Shown here: positions 1-12,121 of the stretch, piece after piece
Layout of the letters: each line of letters starts with the position of its first letter
How positions within the stretch are numbered: position 1 is the first letter of the stretch
Source: Hysterangium stoloniferum
Lineage: Eukaryota; Basidiomycota; Agaricomycetes; Hysterangiales; Hysterangiaceae
Direction of reading: 5' to 3'
Length of the DNA stretch: 64,000 bases
NCBI GenBank assembly: GCA_015178975.1
Contig: WHVD01000063.1
Coordinates: forward strand, 248,001-312,000
Made by a program: the position numbers and the translations under genes
The notes under the pieces: model-generated
Told to the model about the DNA's origin: nothing
Databases searched by the model: none
The model's input: only the letters and a program-made list of their open reading frames with translations

Positions 1-19
1 TGAAGAGGAAGAGGAGGAA

Positions 20-52
<33 letters not shown>

Positions 53-178
53 GAGGAAGAGGGAGCGAAAGAAGAAGAGGCGAGGAAAGAGGCGGCGCCA
101 AAACCTGTTCAATTGACAGGTGATAAAGCTACGGATGCGCTTGCAGATTTACTGGGCAAAGTCACACTTGGAAAATAA
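1..178 (+). CDS. 3' end of a gene for a protein with an acidic run
   Basis: Only the last 58 codons or so lie in the window. The frame begins with a run of about twenty glutamates, then a short mixed K/E/A segment, then the tail LTGDKATDALADLLGKVTLG followed by K and TAA at 176-178. The long Glu run is low-complexity and suggests an acidic, probably disordered segment, as in many nuclear or chaperone-type proteins. I do not recognise the tail and assign no function. CFD1 starts about 230 bp downstream on the same strand, a normal distance for separate genes in a compact fungal genome. Confidence is high that this is coding (sustained frame, clean stop) and nil as to product. Confidence 0.6.
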
Positions 179-411
179 TCTTAGCCAACGCAGGGATGAC
201 GTATGGGTCATAGAGTAGAATTCTTTTACGGTGACGACGTGTTGTTTAAATACCACAGGTTAATTACGATAATCATGTTTCGTTTGATACCAGTTACCTC
301 AGAAATTCCACTTTTTTTTAATGATTCGATTATTCCAAGCACCTTCAATATAACTCACAACACCATGTGACGTTACGCAATTGCTTACATCATTACCCAT
401 AAATCCTACAC

Positions 412-1396
412 ATGTCGTCCAACGACGACACGCCTATTTCTCGACGTCTTCAAAATGTGAAGCATATAATCGTTGTTCTCAGCGGAAAGGGTGGCGTCGG
501 AAAATCCTCTGTATCAACCCAGATTGCTCTTTCACTATACGCCTCGTCGTCCACTTCACCTCCACGGATTGGGTTGTTGGATATCGACCTCACCGGACCC
601 TCAATTCCTCGAATGCTGGGCCTGGACAAACACAGCGTGCACCAGAGTTCGTCTGGATGGGTACCTGTTTATGCCGATGGCTCAGAAGCTCGCCTTGCCT
701 GCATGAGCGTCGGATTTCTCTTGAAACGGCGTGAGGATTCGGTGGTGTGGAGAGGGCCCAAGAAGAACGCGATGATCCGCCAGTTTTTGAGTGACGTTCG
801 ATGGGGCGAATTAGATTACCTTATTATTGATACCCCCCCAGGTCCGTCTTCAATTTAAAAAATTGCTCAGCAGTGCTTCATTCGTATCCTACTCAGGAAC
901 TTCTGACGAGCACCTCTCACTTATGGAGCATCTTGCCCCACTTCAAGCTCAATCCCGTATTTCGTCAGTGCTTGTTACAACCCCCCAGGTTGTCGCATTA
1001 ATGGATACCATGAAATGCCTTTCTTTCACCCGGGTTGTGTCTCTTCCGGTCCTCGGGATTGTAGAGAATATGAGCGGATATGTTTGCCCTTGTTGCGGCG
1101 ATGTCACAAACGTGTTTTCTACAGGAGGAGGCGAAGACATGGCTCGTCGGGAGAAAATACCTTTTCTAGGCGCGCTCCCCGTCGACACCCAGCTAGTAGA
1201 CCTACTTGATTCAGGCGGTCAAACAGCGCCACAAGAAAACGGAGATATTACTACGGCAGAAGGCCAGACAGGTTTTGCGGTTTTAGACGGTTACCGACGG
1301 ACACCCACTTATGCACTTTTTAAACCTATTGCGGAGAAGATTATCAGCCATATACACCAGTCGTCAAGAGGAAATGATGAAAAGCAGTTATCATAA
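412..1396 (+). CDS. CFD1: Cytosolic Fe-S cluster assembly factor CFD1 (NUBP2-type P-loop ATPase)
   Basis: Two exons, 412-841 and 897-1396, joined across a 55-nt GT-AG intron (842-896); the phases match and give 309 aa. The N-terminus has the deviant Walker A GKGGVGKS at residues 25-32, then [14 protein letters not shown] and the switch-like DTPPGTSDEHL, which spans the splice junction. The C-terminal half has [12 protein letters not shown] with a CxxC pair at C207/C210, the residues that hold the bridging [4Fe-4S] cluster in this family. In eukaryotes Cfd1 forms a complex with Nbp35 and acts as the scaffold that builds and passes Fe-S clusters to cytosolic and nuclear apoproteins. It has no N-terminal four-cysteine ferredoxin-like extension, so CFD1/NUBP2 fits better than NBP35. 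The length is usual for fungal orthologues. The gene appears intact and single-copy. Confidence 0.93.
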
Positions 1397-2002
1397 TAAG
1401 CATCAGCATGTTTACCTTCAACATAATGTATCGTCTAGAGATTCTCTCCGTTATATAGCGTAACGATGATGTACACCGGCGCCCGCCTCAACTAGAGGAT
1501 GTCAGAATTCTAATGTTCCCAGGCAGCTCCTTCTCTACATAGTACATCGTGTCAGAGTAAGCAGTGCTGGTGAATCTACAGATCCGATACCGCCGAGTCC
1601 CGCATATCGTCGAAGAGCGTGGACGACGTATGACCAGGAAGTGCAGTATCTCCATGAGTTGGGCTGTGGTTCAGATTATCAACTCGCATCCAGAGAGGTC
1701 TATGAATCCGACCAAGGCCAGCACAGTAGTTTGAACGGCAGGATAGTCGATGTGATGTCCATTTAACATTTGCACTGACGTGGTACTCGTAGAAAGAGGT
1801 TTCTTCTCGATGTAAATGAAGCCGCATGTCTCAACCCTGCCCCATGTAGCCATGCATTCACACAATAAATATGGACAAAAATAGTGCCATGGTCATAGCA
1901 AGGTGTGAAAAACAGCTATGAACTACTGTAAGGATTTTATTGTGAGGCGCTACACTTGCACCAGCAAATTACCGAGATCTTACACTATCAAAACAATACA
2001 TA
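1397..2002. other. Convergent intergenic spacer between CFD1 and RPB6
   Basis: The two flanking genes point at each other, so this ~600 bp holds both 3' UTRs and terminators. Short open frames here on the minus strand have no recognisable domain and are taken as chance. I see no RNA gene or repeat. Confidence 0.6.
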
Positions 2003-2643
2003 CTACTCGCTGATTAACTCAGACACGGGCCAATCCTCGAAGCTACCATCAGGGAGATAGCGTCGGATTACCAGTGGTGTTTTCCCTTGTGAAAGTTCCT
2101 TGATAGCGATTTGCAATGCATCAGATTCGCCATCTAATGGCACAAGCACCGGGGCATTCATGCTGCATAGAATCCATGCATTGATAAAATGAAAAATGTA
2201 AGATTCTCCAGGGTGGCTCACCTAATCTGTAATGCCCTCGTTCCTAACACTCGAGCCCTTTCGTATTTGGTCAAATACGGTGTCGTTACTCTAACTTTAT
2301 TAGGCTGGCGTTCGCCTTGAACGCCAGCTATATCTCCATCCGTATTCGGCTGTGATTGGCTTTGTGAGCCCACATGGCCATCGACGCCATTCATTTGAAC
2401 GTCGCCATTCACGAGACCGCCTTCAGCATCACCCTCTTGTTCTTGAACGTTGTCGGGCTCTTCATCCTATTTATTAATCTATAAGATTGCATACATAGTG
2501 GCAGAGAACGGCTAAGTACAAATGGCACGTCCTGAAATCTATTGCGAACTTTTAGAAAAACTGGGTGTCAATATAAGAAGATCACTTTACCCTGAGTCCT
2601 CGTAGTCATAACCACCACCACCATCTCCACCATCGTCCGACAT
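2003..2643 (-). CDS. RPB6: RNA polymerases I, II and III shared subunit RPABC2 (Rpb6)
   Basis: Three exons on the minus strand: about 2643-2591, 2466-2222 and 2162-2003, with GT-AG introns. The C-terminal half is unmistakable: [21 protein letters not shown] continues across the second intron into [12 protein letters not shown] and ends with the strongly conserved [20 protein letters not shown]. The N-terminus ([16 protein letters not shown]) is the usual acidic, glycine-rich disordered tail. Rpb6 sits at the base of the clamp in all three nuclear polymerases. The length is about 153 aa, as expected. Splicing of intron 2 (2163-2221) is phase-exact. Intron 1 (2467-2590, 124 nt) is not: the obvious donor leaves two bases over and the obvious acceptor opens in phase 0. 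A tiny extra exon or a sequence error in this stretch is likely. Confidence 0.95.
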
Positions 2644-2914
2644 GCTTTGTTAGAGGTCAGTGACAGCTTCAGGGATCCGCAAGAGATCGTAAACCAAAAA
2701 CGAGGCAAAAAGCGAAGGAAACCAGTATGCTGAGTCATCGGGAGTCACCAGCAGCGACATGTCACGCGTCACTTCTGCTTTTCGAACCCTCTAATATTTT
2801 TCTAAATGACTGAACTCAGATGGCATGGTAGACAGAATCAAAGCCACTATGGGTACATGTGCATACATATTCCAACACCTTCTGGATGTCCTGAATGTTT
2901 GAGGTTGCACAAGT

Positions 2915-3060
2915 GACTCATTGGTGACTCAGTTGGTAGGGTATAGGCTAGTTATGTATCTGAGGTCATAAATTCAATTTTTGTTTAGGTTATTTTGTTA
3001 ACCTGGTAAGTTCTGGGTGTGAGGCTTGGGGCTGTTGGAAATCAAGACCCTAAAACATCT
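2915..3060 (+). repeat. tRNA-derived SINE-like sequence (tentative)
   Basis: The stretch has a tRNA-like A box (GTGACTCAGTTGGTAGGG at about 2929) and, about 45 bp later, a weak B-box-like segment (GAGGTCATAAATTCAA) at the right spacing. No full cloverleaf closes, so this is not a tRNA gene. Two near-identical ~28-bp segments (TATAAGAAGTATAATGGACT) follow at about 3068 and 3167. It could be the head of an old SINE; no 3' tail or target duplication was found. Confidence 0.3.
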
Positions 3061-3369
3061 CAGTCTCATATAAGAAGTATAATGGACTATGTTAAGTACC
3101 TAAAACATCTATAAAATCCATGAATAAAGCATACCATGTATACTAAAAGAAAGCTTACCTCAGTCTTGTATAAGAAGTATAATGGACTGAGGTAAAGTAA
3201 AGTATTATCTACTGCTTATATATCTTTGGTAGAACTATGAGATAGTTAGAACAATAAGCAGCAAAACAAAGAAAAGGGTGCAACAAAGGGAAGTTGGTCA
3301 AGTGACATGATTCCTTTGTTGTCCTAAAAATAGATGTGGTCTTTGGAATCTGTTGTCTATGATGTACAT

Positions 3370-3765
3370 TCCAACAGGGGCTTATGGGCAGGGTTCTGGG
3401 AGAAAACCTGTGGAGGTTCTAGGTTGCAGGTGGGACTTGGCTTCAGCTTATGTGCTGTGCCCTCACACAATTGTTGTGTCCTATTTAAGACAAGGATAAA
3501 ATGGATGACCTGTGGGGTCTGGGATGTAAGAGGTGATTGAAATGGGAAGTCTGAAGGCTTTGAGAATGATGGGAGGGGTCAGTTGGGAAAACCCATGGAT
3601 TCTGAGAATACACTGGTACAAAGTTGAAGACTAACTGGTAGGGTACTAGAGATATGCTAAGTTGATTTTCTGATTGGATTGTAAGTACAAGCATAGGCTT
3701 GACTATATAGAATTAAAGATTATTGTACTATAAATCTGACAGAGATACCAGACAATACATCTTAT
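3370..3765 (-). mobile_element. Old, strongly diverged LTR remnant (A/B-like)
   Basis: It carries the block shared by the LTR families of this window (GGGACTTGGCTTCAGCTTAT at about 3431), then a degenerate relative of the LTR body, including the segment before the TATA region (TTTTCTGATTGGATTGTAAG at about 3665). CpG is almost gone and the ends are not definable, so it is much older than the solo LTR that follows. Confidence 0.55.
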
Positions 3766-3782
3766 CCCAAAGGTTAAGTTAT

Positions 3783-4613
3783 TGTTAGGATACACACAGG
3801 GCGGGTTTCCGGAGAAACCCGCGGAATATCCGGTAGGACTTGGCTTCAGCTTATAGGCTGCGCCCTCGCTAGATCATGTTGTCCAATTTCAGACAGGCGG
3901 ACGGGAATCCCGGGGAGTCTGGGCAGGGGTTCGTGGGTCGTGAGTCGTAGGTCGTGAGTCGAGAGTCGTGAATCGAGATAGTCGAGAGTCGTGAATCGAG
4001 ATAGTCGAGAGAGATAGATGCGCCGGAGCCCGTGGGCTCTGACTAGTGCAAGCGGTCTGATAAGAGTAGGGTTTTTAGAGAGGAAAATGTATTAGATTAC
4101 TGGGGGGAATCTAAGCTAATTTTCTGACTGGATTGTATGTACAACATCTGCCAGTTTATATAGACCGTGGAATGCATGACATACCGAATCCAGTAATAAT
4201 GAGATGAAACGAGCAAAACATAAATCGGGAATAGTAAACACCAAATTGGTGTTAGGAACGGGACGGAACGGAGCGGAGTCCGAATTGTGACAAAGCATAA
4301 CCCATAACGGGAAACGGAGTGGGAGCGGAGTCCTAAATCGTGACAGGTCATTTGACTAAAATGGGAATGGGGCTCGATTAGAGCAGTGACGGGATTCTAA
4401 GCGGGTTCCGGTGACTGATGCGTGGGACGAAGATGGACATAGACAGAGACGGGGTCCGGTGACTGATATGTGTCTTAATGAGGTCGAACGTAACGAGTCT
4501 TGACGTAACGGAGTCCGGGCGGGAAATCCTATAAACAGACGATTGGTGCTTGTAGCGCGTGGGGGCGTACGAGTTAGTGCCCGGAGTCCGGCGGGATTTG
4601 TCCGGTCGTAACA
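3783..4613 (-). mobile_element. Solo LTR, family A (Ty3/Gypsy-like), copy 1
   Basis: 831 bp with TGTTA...TAACA ends and a perfect 5-bp target duplication GTTAT at 3778-3782 and 4614-4618. On the minus strand it has a TATA-like TCTATATAAACTGG, then the conserved AGTCAGAAAATTAGCTTAGA stretch, a variable GTCG-rich tract (about 3925-4010) and the shared block near 3835-3880. No internal region is attached, so it is an LTR left after recombination. It sits inside another repeat (ATCTTATCCCAAAGRTTAAG type) that it splits. Confidence 0.9.
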
Positions 4614-5045
4614 GTTATAACCCAAAGATTAGGTCATAACCCAAATAATCTTGGTTAACCATGATATTTGTGGATATTATAAAAGTCATACAAATAGTAG
4701 AGAGTACATCTTATCCCAAAGATTAAGTTATGTATAACCCAAATAATCTCAGTTAACCATGATATTTGTGTATATTTTAAAAGAGCATACAAGTCTTAAA
4801 GATAAAACTTTGGGGGTAATGTAGTATAAAATCATAAAATATATAATCATAGCCAGAAGGAATGTGAAGTTCCATTCCCAGAGACTCCACAGAGTATTTC
4901 CCAGAAATCATATCAGGGTCTGAACCATCTTCCAGACCAGTATCAAGATCTGGAATCCACCAGAACCCAACCTTCATCCCTCAAGTACCCTTCAATCCAA
5001 ATCCCATTCTGATATTCTGCCCTTGACTAGACACCTCCTGTTATG
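4614..5045. repeat. Dispersed repeats G and H (fragments of old retroelements)
   Basis: About 4620-4860 contains two tandem copies of a ~90-bp AT-rich segment with AACCCAAATAATCT and AACCATGATATTTGTG; an inverted relative lies at about 28510-28800. About 4860-5045 (CCAGTATCAAGATCTGGAAT and following) matches 27860-28030 in the same orientation and 52060-52215 inverted. Neither has a coding capacity that I recognise. Confidence 0.6.
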
Positions 5046-5174
5046 ACTCAGAACCCATTGGACTCTGCCCTTTGACAGTTGAGTTCTCCATATGTCCCTA
5101 GTCATTTTCTGGCTGGACTTCCAGTTGGAATCCCAGTGTTTGTTCTAAATACTTTGATCTGTGGCCCAACCTTC

Positions 5175-5560
5175 TGTTACAACCCATTCCTGGATGCTTA
5201 GATTCTGTAACTTTCCATAACTTTCCAACCTGACTTCCATCCAGGAACATTTCTAGTTCCCAGATTTCCAAACCTCATCCTTGTTCTGTATTTGGTAACT
5301 GATAGGTTGACAGTTGTTCATTTGCTTGTTTATTGTTCTTGTACTTATTCCCTAATCTGTCCCCATCCTTGTTTCCCCATCTATCTGACTTGTTATTGTA
5401 TGATTAGTTTGGAAATATTTCCAAATAGGTCTTATTATACTTCTAGATTTGTAGTACAATTATTGGAACATCTATATAGTCTTCCATAGTCATACTTACT
5501 CCTTAGTTTTAATCTCGAATTAGTTTGTATCTCAACTTAGTGTCTTATCCCTTCTGTGAG
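5175..5560 (+). mobile_element. Partial LTR, family C
   Basis: Starts TGTTACAACCCATTCC, like the family C LTR at 38628, and keeps the middle segment (ACTTACTCCTTAGTTTTAAT and following), then breaks off near 5560 before the family's end. No target duplication can be seen. It is a truncated fossil. Confidence 0.6.
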
Positions 5561-5639
5561 GTATCAGCATTATCTCATAATGTTCTCTTAATTTTCTTTG
5601 AATTACTTAATATTTTCTCGAATTTTTATTGTATTTTTA

Positions 5640-6120
5640 TTATGTTTATTGTGAAAAATAGGCCTTATTCCTTTTAACTTTGCATAAATAATAGCATATA
5701 TGTACTCATATTATGCTATTATTACTTAATTAATTAATTATAATTTTTAACTAATTATTTATATTTTATTTACTTAGTTATTGCTTTTCGGCACCTTGCT
5801 GCAGACTTGTCTGCGCATTTTTGGAGTCACGTGACATATTAGATAAGCCTCCGGTGTCGGAATGTCACACAAGTCACGGATGTGACTACCCGAGTCATTA
5901 ATTGATTCCGCCGACTCATCATTTGCTTCCATCCCGGGACCGCGGCCTTGAACCTTCATGTTCAAGCAAGAGGTTAGAACCCTTGTCTCAGTGAGGGGAA
6001 TCATGTGATAAATAAAGGGTAAATAATAAGTAGAATATGAGGTCATTATGATCTAACTAGTGACCTCATAAACTAAATAATTAGCTAATCATTTAGTTAT
6101 CAAAATGTATATAAGGAGGG
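5640..6120 (+). repeat. Dispersed repeat J, uninterrupted copy
   Basis: AT-rich start, then a CpG-containing stretch at about 5790-5990 (GCACCTTGCTGCAGAC to CATGTTCAAGCAAGAGG), then a tail ending near a TATA-like GTATATAAGGAGGG at 6107. An inverted copy at about 24720-26000 is split by a family A LTR; the tail also matches 10970-11060 inverted. This copy shows the unoccupied state of the site that LTR A4 used. Itself probably an LTR-type repeat; ends uncertain. Confidence 0.6.
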
Positions 6121-6840
6121 TGTTAAGAACTGGAAACTGACTAATGTCGGTGGCCGACAGGGACCGATCGGAAGGACTTGGCTTCAGCTTATGGGCTGCG
6201 CCCTCGCAAATATCCGTAGGATGTCCTTAAATTTCGGGCGGGCGAAGACTAGTCCTAGTGAGTACCTTTCGGCGTGATACCGATCGGAATCGAAGGACAA
6301 GTCGGGCGTCGGCCCAAGGGGTCGGGGCCGGGAGTGGGCGAGCGCACGCGAAGGCGGATGGGGGAAGTCTTAGTATGAGACTGATACAGGTGTATGAGGG
6401 TATTCTGAGTCGATATTCTGATTGCCTAGTAACTACAATCACAGCGGGTTCATATACAAGTAACAGGCGTCTGGAAAATACTAATGGGGAGAAGGGCGGA
6501 ACACGGTATTAACAATAAGCTTGACTAGGAACGGGAAGTTTATGATTAGTTCGGAGGCCGATGATAACCGAGAGCGGGATTACGATAAAAGGAAATGGTT
6601 CGAGGACTACAAATATAGATAGACATATGCGAAACATAAGATTGAACGGATCAACATAATAAAGGGGACATATCAAAGTTTGACCAGACAATACGAGTTA
6701 TTTGACGTGGGCGTAAATGGAGTTTGATCTTCGCGAAACATTCGTCAGCTTCGGGGCCGATGGTTTCCAAGAGGATGACTTGAAACGTTGACAAGTGGCG
6801 ATAACCTCGGGGCCGATAGGGTTGCGACACGGTCGTAACA
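6121..6840 (-). mobile_element. Solo LTR, family D, copy 1
   Basis: 720 bp from TGTTAAGAACTGG to CGGTCGTAACA, the same length as the copy at 13677 and by eye about 98% identical to it. It has the shared block at about 6172-6210 and a CpG-rich body, so it is young. Unlike the other D copies it lacks a target duplication (GAGGG left, ATACT right), which suggests that a flank was lost or exchanged by recombination. Confidence 0.85.
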
Positions 6841-7220
6841 ATACTACAGCTAGACAGATGATTGGAGGGCCAATCAAAGAAGCAAAGAATCTGTAAGGGG
6901 ACAAGTCATTCACACTTTATATCCCCCAGATTATGCTCTATTGTCTATTCCCTTTTATTACCTCACCATTACAGGACACTTTATTCTTTATAGGGTACAT
7001 TGAACTGATGTATGAGGGCACTTAAGGTGTGGGAAAATGCACTGCGTGCTGTATAGCTGACGTGTCACAACTGGTAGAGTTTCCTTAGACTTTTCTCTTT
7101 AGATTTCCTCTATCAGGTGAGTAGATAGTTATCTTGTATTTAGACACTTATATATACTTTGGATTTCCTCTATCAGTGTGATATCCACTGCTAGGATTGC
7201 CCTTACAGAATCAAACAGAT
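6841..7220. repeat. Dispersed repeat F and flanks
   Basis: About 7070-7215 contains two TTTCCTCTATCAG segments beside splice-site-like GGTGAG. It matches 15073-15260 in the opposite orientation. The rest (6841-7070) is CpG-poor and I recognise nothing in it. Confidence 0.45.
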
Positions 7221-8070
7221 TGTTAGGATACACACACAGGCTGGGTTTCCGGAGAAACCCGTGGGTTATCCGGTAGGACTTGGCTTCAGCTTATAGGCTG
7301 TGCCCTTGCTAGATCATGTTGTCCAATTTCAAACGGACGGACGGGGATCCTGGGGAGTCTGGGTGGGGTTCGTGGGTCGTAGGCCGTAAGTCGGGGGTTG
7401 TGGGTCGTAAGTCGGAGGTTGTGGGTCGTGAGTCGAGTTGGTTGAGAGAGATAGATGTGCTGGAGCCCGTGGGCTCCGACTAGTGCGAGCGATGTGAATC
7501 GAGTAAGGTTTTAGAGCGGAAAATATTATTAGATTACTGGGGGGAATCTAAGCTAATTTTCTGACTGGATTGTATGTACAACATCTGCCAGTTTATATAG
7601 ACCGTGGAATGCATGACATACCAAATCCAGTAATAATGAAATGAAACTAACAAAACATGAAACGGGAATAGTAAACACCAAATTGGTGTTAGGAACGGAA
7701 CGGAACGGAACGGAACGGAGCAGAGTCCCAATCGTGACAAAGCATAACCCATAACGGGAAATGGAGCGGGAGCGGAGTCCTAAATTGTGACAGGTCATTT
7801 GACTAAAACGGGAATGGGGCTCGATTAGAGCGGTGACAGGATTCTAAGCGGGGACCGGTGACTGATGCGTGGGACGAAGATGGACATAGACAGAGACGGA
7901 GTCCGGGGGAAGTCCAGTGACTGATATGTGTCGTAATGAGGTCGAACGTAACGAGTCTTGACATAACGGAGTCCGGGCGGGAAATCCTATAAACAGATGA
8001 TTGGTGCTTGTAGCGCGTGGGGGCATACAGGTTAGTGCCCGGAGTCCGGCGGGATTGTCCGGTCGTAACA
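7221..8070 (-). mobile_element. Solo LTR, family A, copy 2
   Basis: 850 bp, TGTTAGGATACACAC to GGTCGTAACA, with a perfect target duplication CAGAT (7216-7220, 8071-8075). Same parts as copy 1: shared block near 7275-7315, variable GTCG/GTTG tract near 7365-7440, TATA region on the minus strand. It still holds many CpGs, so it is fairly young. Confidence 0.9.
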
Positions 8071-9469
8071 CAGATCAAAGGAAGAAGTGACAAGGTGGGG
8101 AAACAAAGGGAACTAAATATAAAGTACTAATCAATACTAAAAGGGTCTGAGGTGGCAAGTGAGCTGTATACTGTACATGGAGACAGTGACAGGGGAGCAA
8201 AATGGGATGGAGATGGAATGGAAGGCTAATGGACTGAACTATAACAAAAATAGGTGTCAGGGGCATTGCAGGTGGTGATACCATGGGTGGGGGTACCAAT
8301 AATGAGAAGCGAAATGGTTTTTGAGTCCCAAACAGTTGTGGGAGTCCAAAATGACAGGGATCCTAACAGGCATGGCCAAAATAATCTGCAAGATTAGATC
8401 AGAAAATACTGTTAAGCTCAGGGCTTGCAGGCAGGTTTTCAGAGAAAATCCATGGATGTTCCAGGTGGCAGGTAGGACTTGGCTTCAGCTTACATATGTC
8501 TGTGCTGTCCCCTTGCAGAATTCTGATGTCCTATTTCAGATAAGGATGAAACAGATACCCATGGGATCCAGAATGTAAGAGGTGACTAAGTTGGGGGGGC
8601 TGATGATACAGAATAAGCTAATTGGGGGGCTGACAATAGAGATCATAGTAGTTGAGAGGTCTGACTCTATAAACACAGTGGAGCTTCAACTCATGTGTTG
8701 CACCCTTGCACAAACTGTTAGGGTGCTCTGGTATTTCAAATAGAGTGGATAGTATGATAATGATGAAGTTCAACACTTATACATTTTATCAAAGTGAAAG
8801 GTTGATATTACACTCAAATTTGAACTTTCTTAGACCAACTTGCCTTGGCACTGAAAAATGACCAGTGACCTGAATTGCCTGTCAACCATATGTCTTGCAT
8901 AGCTATGAGTAAAGAGACTTAGCATTACTTATTAGCATTACTTTGGTCTACAGATATGTTTTGAAGTGAACCACTATGTGAGTTGTGGAATTTTACTCAG
9001 TCATGTGTGACATGCATGTACAGATCTAGGATCCACGATGTTATTACTTACCTCAATATGTTGTTACCACTTTACTGTGACTTAAAATACCAGGCTCAAT
9101 TCTCAGGGATGATTGAATGCCATAACTTCTCTATCTCCTCCCCCAGCACTGGTTGCTGCTTTCTTGCCTGCCACTCAGTCATGAATGAGTGTAGAAGAAT
9201 CAAAGAAAAATGGTGAAACTTGTAGCAATGGACAATTGATGGTGTTCCTCATCATGGTACTGCAAATTCTGGGTGGCCACATTGGAATGTCCCTCATTTA
9301 ATTATTGAGTTTTTTCTTTGCTTGATGGACAGTGAAGTAATGTCCGGTGTCCATCAGTTTTTGTTTTACTTGGATGCTCTTTCCACTGTCATCCACCCCT
9401 TGTTAGACATGGACACCTAGGTATGCTTCTTGGATGCTAACCATTGAGTCCAGGGCTTATGGTGGTCAG
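8071..9469. other. CpG-poor spacer with degenerate LTR pieces
   Basis: About 8430-8575 is an old LTR remnant (GGACTTGGCTTCAGCTTA at 8476). About 8640-8800 holds another, whose inverted relative is at about 30480-30690. The remainder has no recognisable gene; short open frames lack domains. Confidence 0.5.
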
Positions 9470-10293
9470 TGTTCGGGTACGTACATGGCAGGTCTCCGGA
9501 GAAACCTGCGGGATATCCAGTAGGACTTGGCTTCAGCTTATAGGCTGCACCCTCGCGAGATCATGGTGTCCAATTTCAGACAGGTGGATGGGAATCCCGG
9601 GGAGTCTGGGCGGGCTTCATGGGTCGAGGGGTCATAGGTCGGAGGTTGTGGGTCAAGAGGTCATGAGACGAGTTAGGTAAGAGAGATAGATGCACCGGAG
9701 CCCGTGGGCTCCGACTAGCGTGAGCAGTGTGATTCAAGTAAGGGTTTAGAGCAGAAAATGTATTAGATTACTGGGGGGAATCTAAGCCGATTTTCTGACT
9801 GGATTGTATGTACAACATCTGCCAGTTTAAATAGACCGTGGAGTGAATGACATACCAAATCCAGTAATGATGAAATGAAACTAGCAAAACATAAAACGAG
9901 AATAGTAAACACCAAATTTGGTGTTAGGAATGGGACGGAACAGAGCAGAGTCCGAATCGTGACAAATCATAACCCATAATGGGAAATGGAGTGGGAGCAG
10001 AGTCCAAATCGTGACAGGTCATTTGACTAAAATGGGAATGGGGCTCAGTTAGAGTGATGATGGGATTCTGAGTGGGGTCTGGTGACTGATGCGTGGGATG
10101 AGGACGGACATAGACAGGGATGGAGTCCGGGGGTAGTCGGGTGACTGATATACAACATAACAAAGTTGAACATAGACAAGTCTGACGTACAGAGTCCAGG
10201 TAGGAATTCCTGTAAACTGACAATTGGTGTGTCTAGGGCACGGGTGCATACGAGTTAGTGCCCGGAGTCTGGCGGGATTTTCCAGTCGTAACA
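9470..10293 (-). mobile_element. Solo LTR, family A, copy 3
   Basis: 824 bp, from TGTTCGGGTACG to CCAGTCGTAACA, with a perfect target duplication GTCAG (9465-9469, 10294-10298). It has more TG/CA in place of CG than copies 1 and 2, so it is somewhat older. Shared block at about 9520-9560. Confidence 0.9.
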
Positions 10294-12121
10294 GTCAGCC
10301 AATGACTCCCAAGCCCCAATGTCTGGCTTTGTCTAGCACAGACTGGGATGATTTATGGTGCACCACCAATGATCAGTCTATTGGTCTTGATTTTCATCCT
10401 GAATGTAGGTTGCCTTAATGTTGCACTTAGATTTTATGATTGCAAAATGGTGCAGGTTCATAGATTCATTTGATGTCAAGGGAGGTGTAATGTATTTAGG
10501 GGTTTCTCTTAGATAGCTCAATATGTGCAGTAACTTAGCAGAGACTTGATATAAAGCTTCAGTTTCTTGTATGCTTATTTGTAACTATTAATAGATATTT
10601 AACAAGGTGTTAAATAATTTATTAATAGAGAGAATAATTTGTTTTGGATTAATTGAGTGCTTGTACTTGATTAATTCACTAACTTAGGTATGGGCCTTGA
10701 ATAATCTAGTATTGGCAGGGATTTCAGTAAGGATACTTATTTTAGGTTTACTATGTATTTAGTAAGCCTAAGGGTAGCTGTGAGGCTGGGGGAACTTAGA
10801 TGATTAGCTAAGTTCAAGAGTGCTGACAAAGAGTTCCAGATTCTGCAAGTATAGGTGCTTGCAGTTAGTGTATCAGACTAAGGCTATTATTGTCCTTAGG
10901 ATGATGAGATAAGCTTCTGAGCTGTGCAGTAAAATATGTGTGTGATAAGATGATTTTATTGGAAACTTGGCCCTCCTTATATACATTTTGATAACTAAAT
11001 AATTAGCTAATTATTTATTTTATGAGATCCTTATTTAGATAGTAATGATCTCATGTTTCAGTCCTTATTACCCTACAAGGCTGTGACCCGTGGGGGGCAA
11101 GCCCCCACCATGCTACCACCCCACAACTTTACTTGGTCACTTCGCAACCTGGTGAATTACATCTTTAAACACTACATCAGCAGTTATATCTGTCTTAAAA
11201 TAGCATTTTCAAATACTTGATCACATAACCTTTTTATTACCTTCTGTGACCACTTCTGTACATTCCAGCTTTCCATTTATTCTCATTCAGAGACTTATTT
11301 TAAAGTGATTAATGTTTACATTATTCAGAATTATATATATTATATACTTTTGTAAATTCACTGAACCTAAAAAATGTAAGTCAGTCTCCTTTTGGAACCT
11401 TGCTGAATACTTACTCATGGATCAATAATAACATTCTTAAATACTACATATTTGGCTTGGAATAGTGTTTTCATTCTTCCTCAATTTGTTTCTCTTCATA
11501 CCCCACTTTCCTTCCATTCCACTCTGTCTGTCATTGAATCTTTTAGTATAAATTATTGTCTTGTATTCTACTAATCTCCAGTTCAAACATTGATTTAGAA
11601 CCTTTGGGTTAAGAACCACATTGTTCAGGCCCCTGTGTGTATTTTCAACCTACATATACTGTCCTCTGGCATTGTGATACCCAACAGCACACCCACTTAA
11701 TGATTTCCTTTTCCAGCCACTCTATCTCAGAAAAGTAATGATAGGCCAGAAAAGCAATGATAGCTCACAAAAGTAATCACAGGCCCAAAAAGTAATCCCA
11801 GGTCAGAAGAGCAATGACAGTAGAGAAAGACATTGATTGACAGAAATTTGATAAGCATTCTTTAAGCATGGATGGATCATTGCCATGATTTTATTTGCAT
11901 GATTGGATTTCAAAAGGAAACAATGGTTACAAATGGAAAGAGTGGTTAAATTGACTCTCAAATGCAGTAATTACTGTGGTCACTCAACTTATTTATTTTG
12001 ATTTAATGATTTACTGTATTTTATTTTGATTTATTGAATTTTATTTTGATTTATTTTATTTTATTTTTAAACATTTTATGTTCATTTATTATATTTTATT
12101 TGAATTATTCTGATTTAATTG
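10294..12121. other. AT-rich, CpG-poor spacer with repeat fragments
   Basis: About 10490-11060 is a dispersed repeat related (inverted) to the tail of repeat J. About 11733-11823 is a short diverged tandem array with a ~23-bp unit around AAAAGTAATSAYAGGCC. About 11990-12110 is a T-rich tract of repeated TTTTATTTTGATTTA. I see no gene. Confidence 0.5.

Noticed and set aside
1576-1865. Minus-strand open frames between CFD1 and RPB6
   Set aside because: Short, no domain, within the convergent 3' UTR region.
6841-7215. Host exon flanked by splice-like CAG/GTGAG sites
   Set aside because: The same segment recurs inverted at 15073-15260 beside retroelement DNA, so it is a dispersed repeat.
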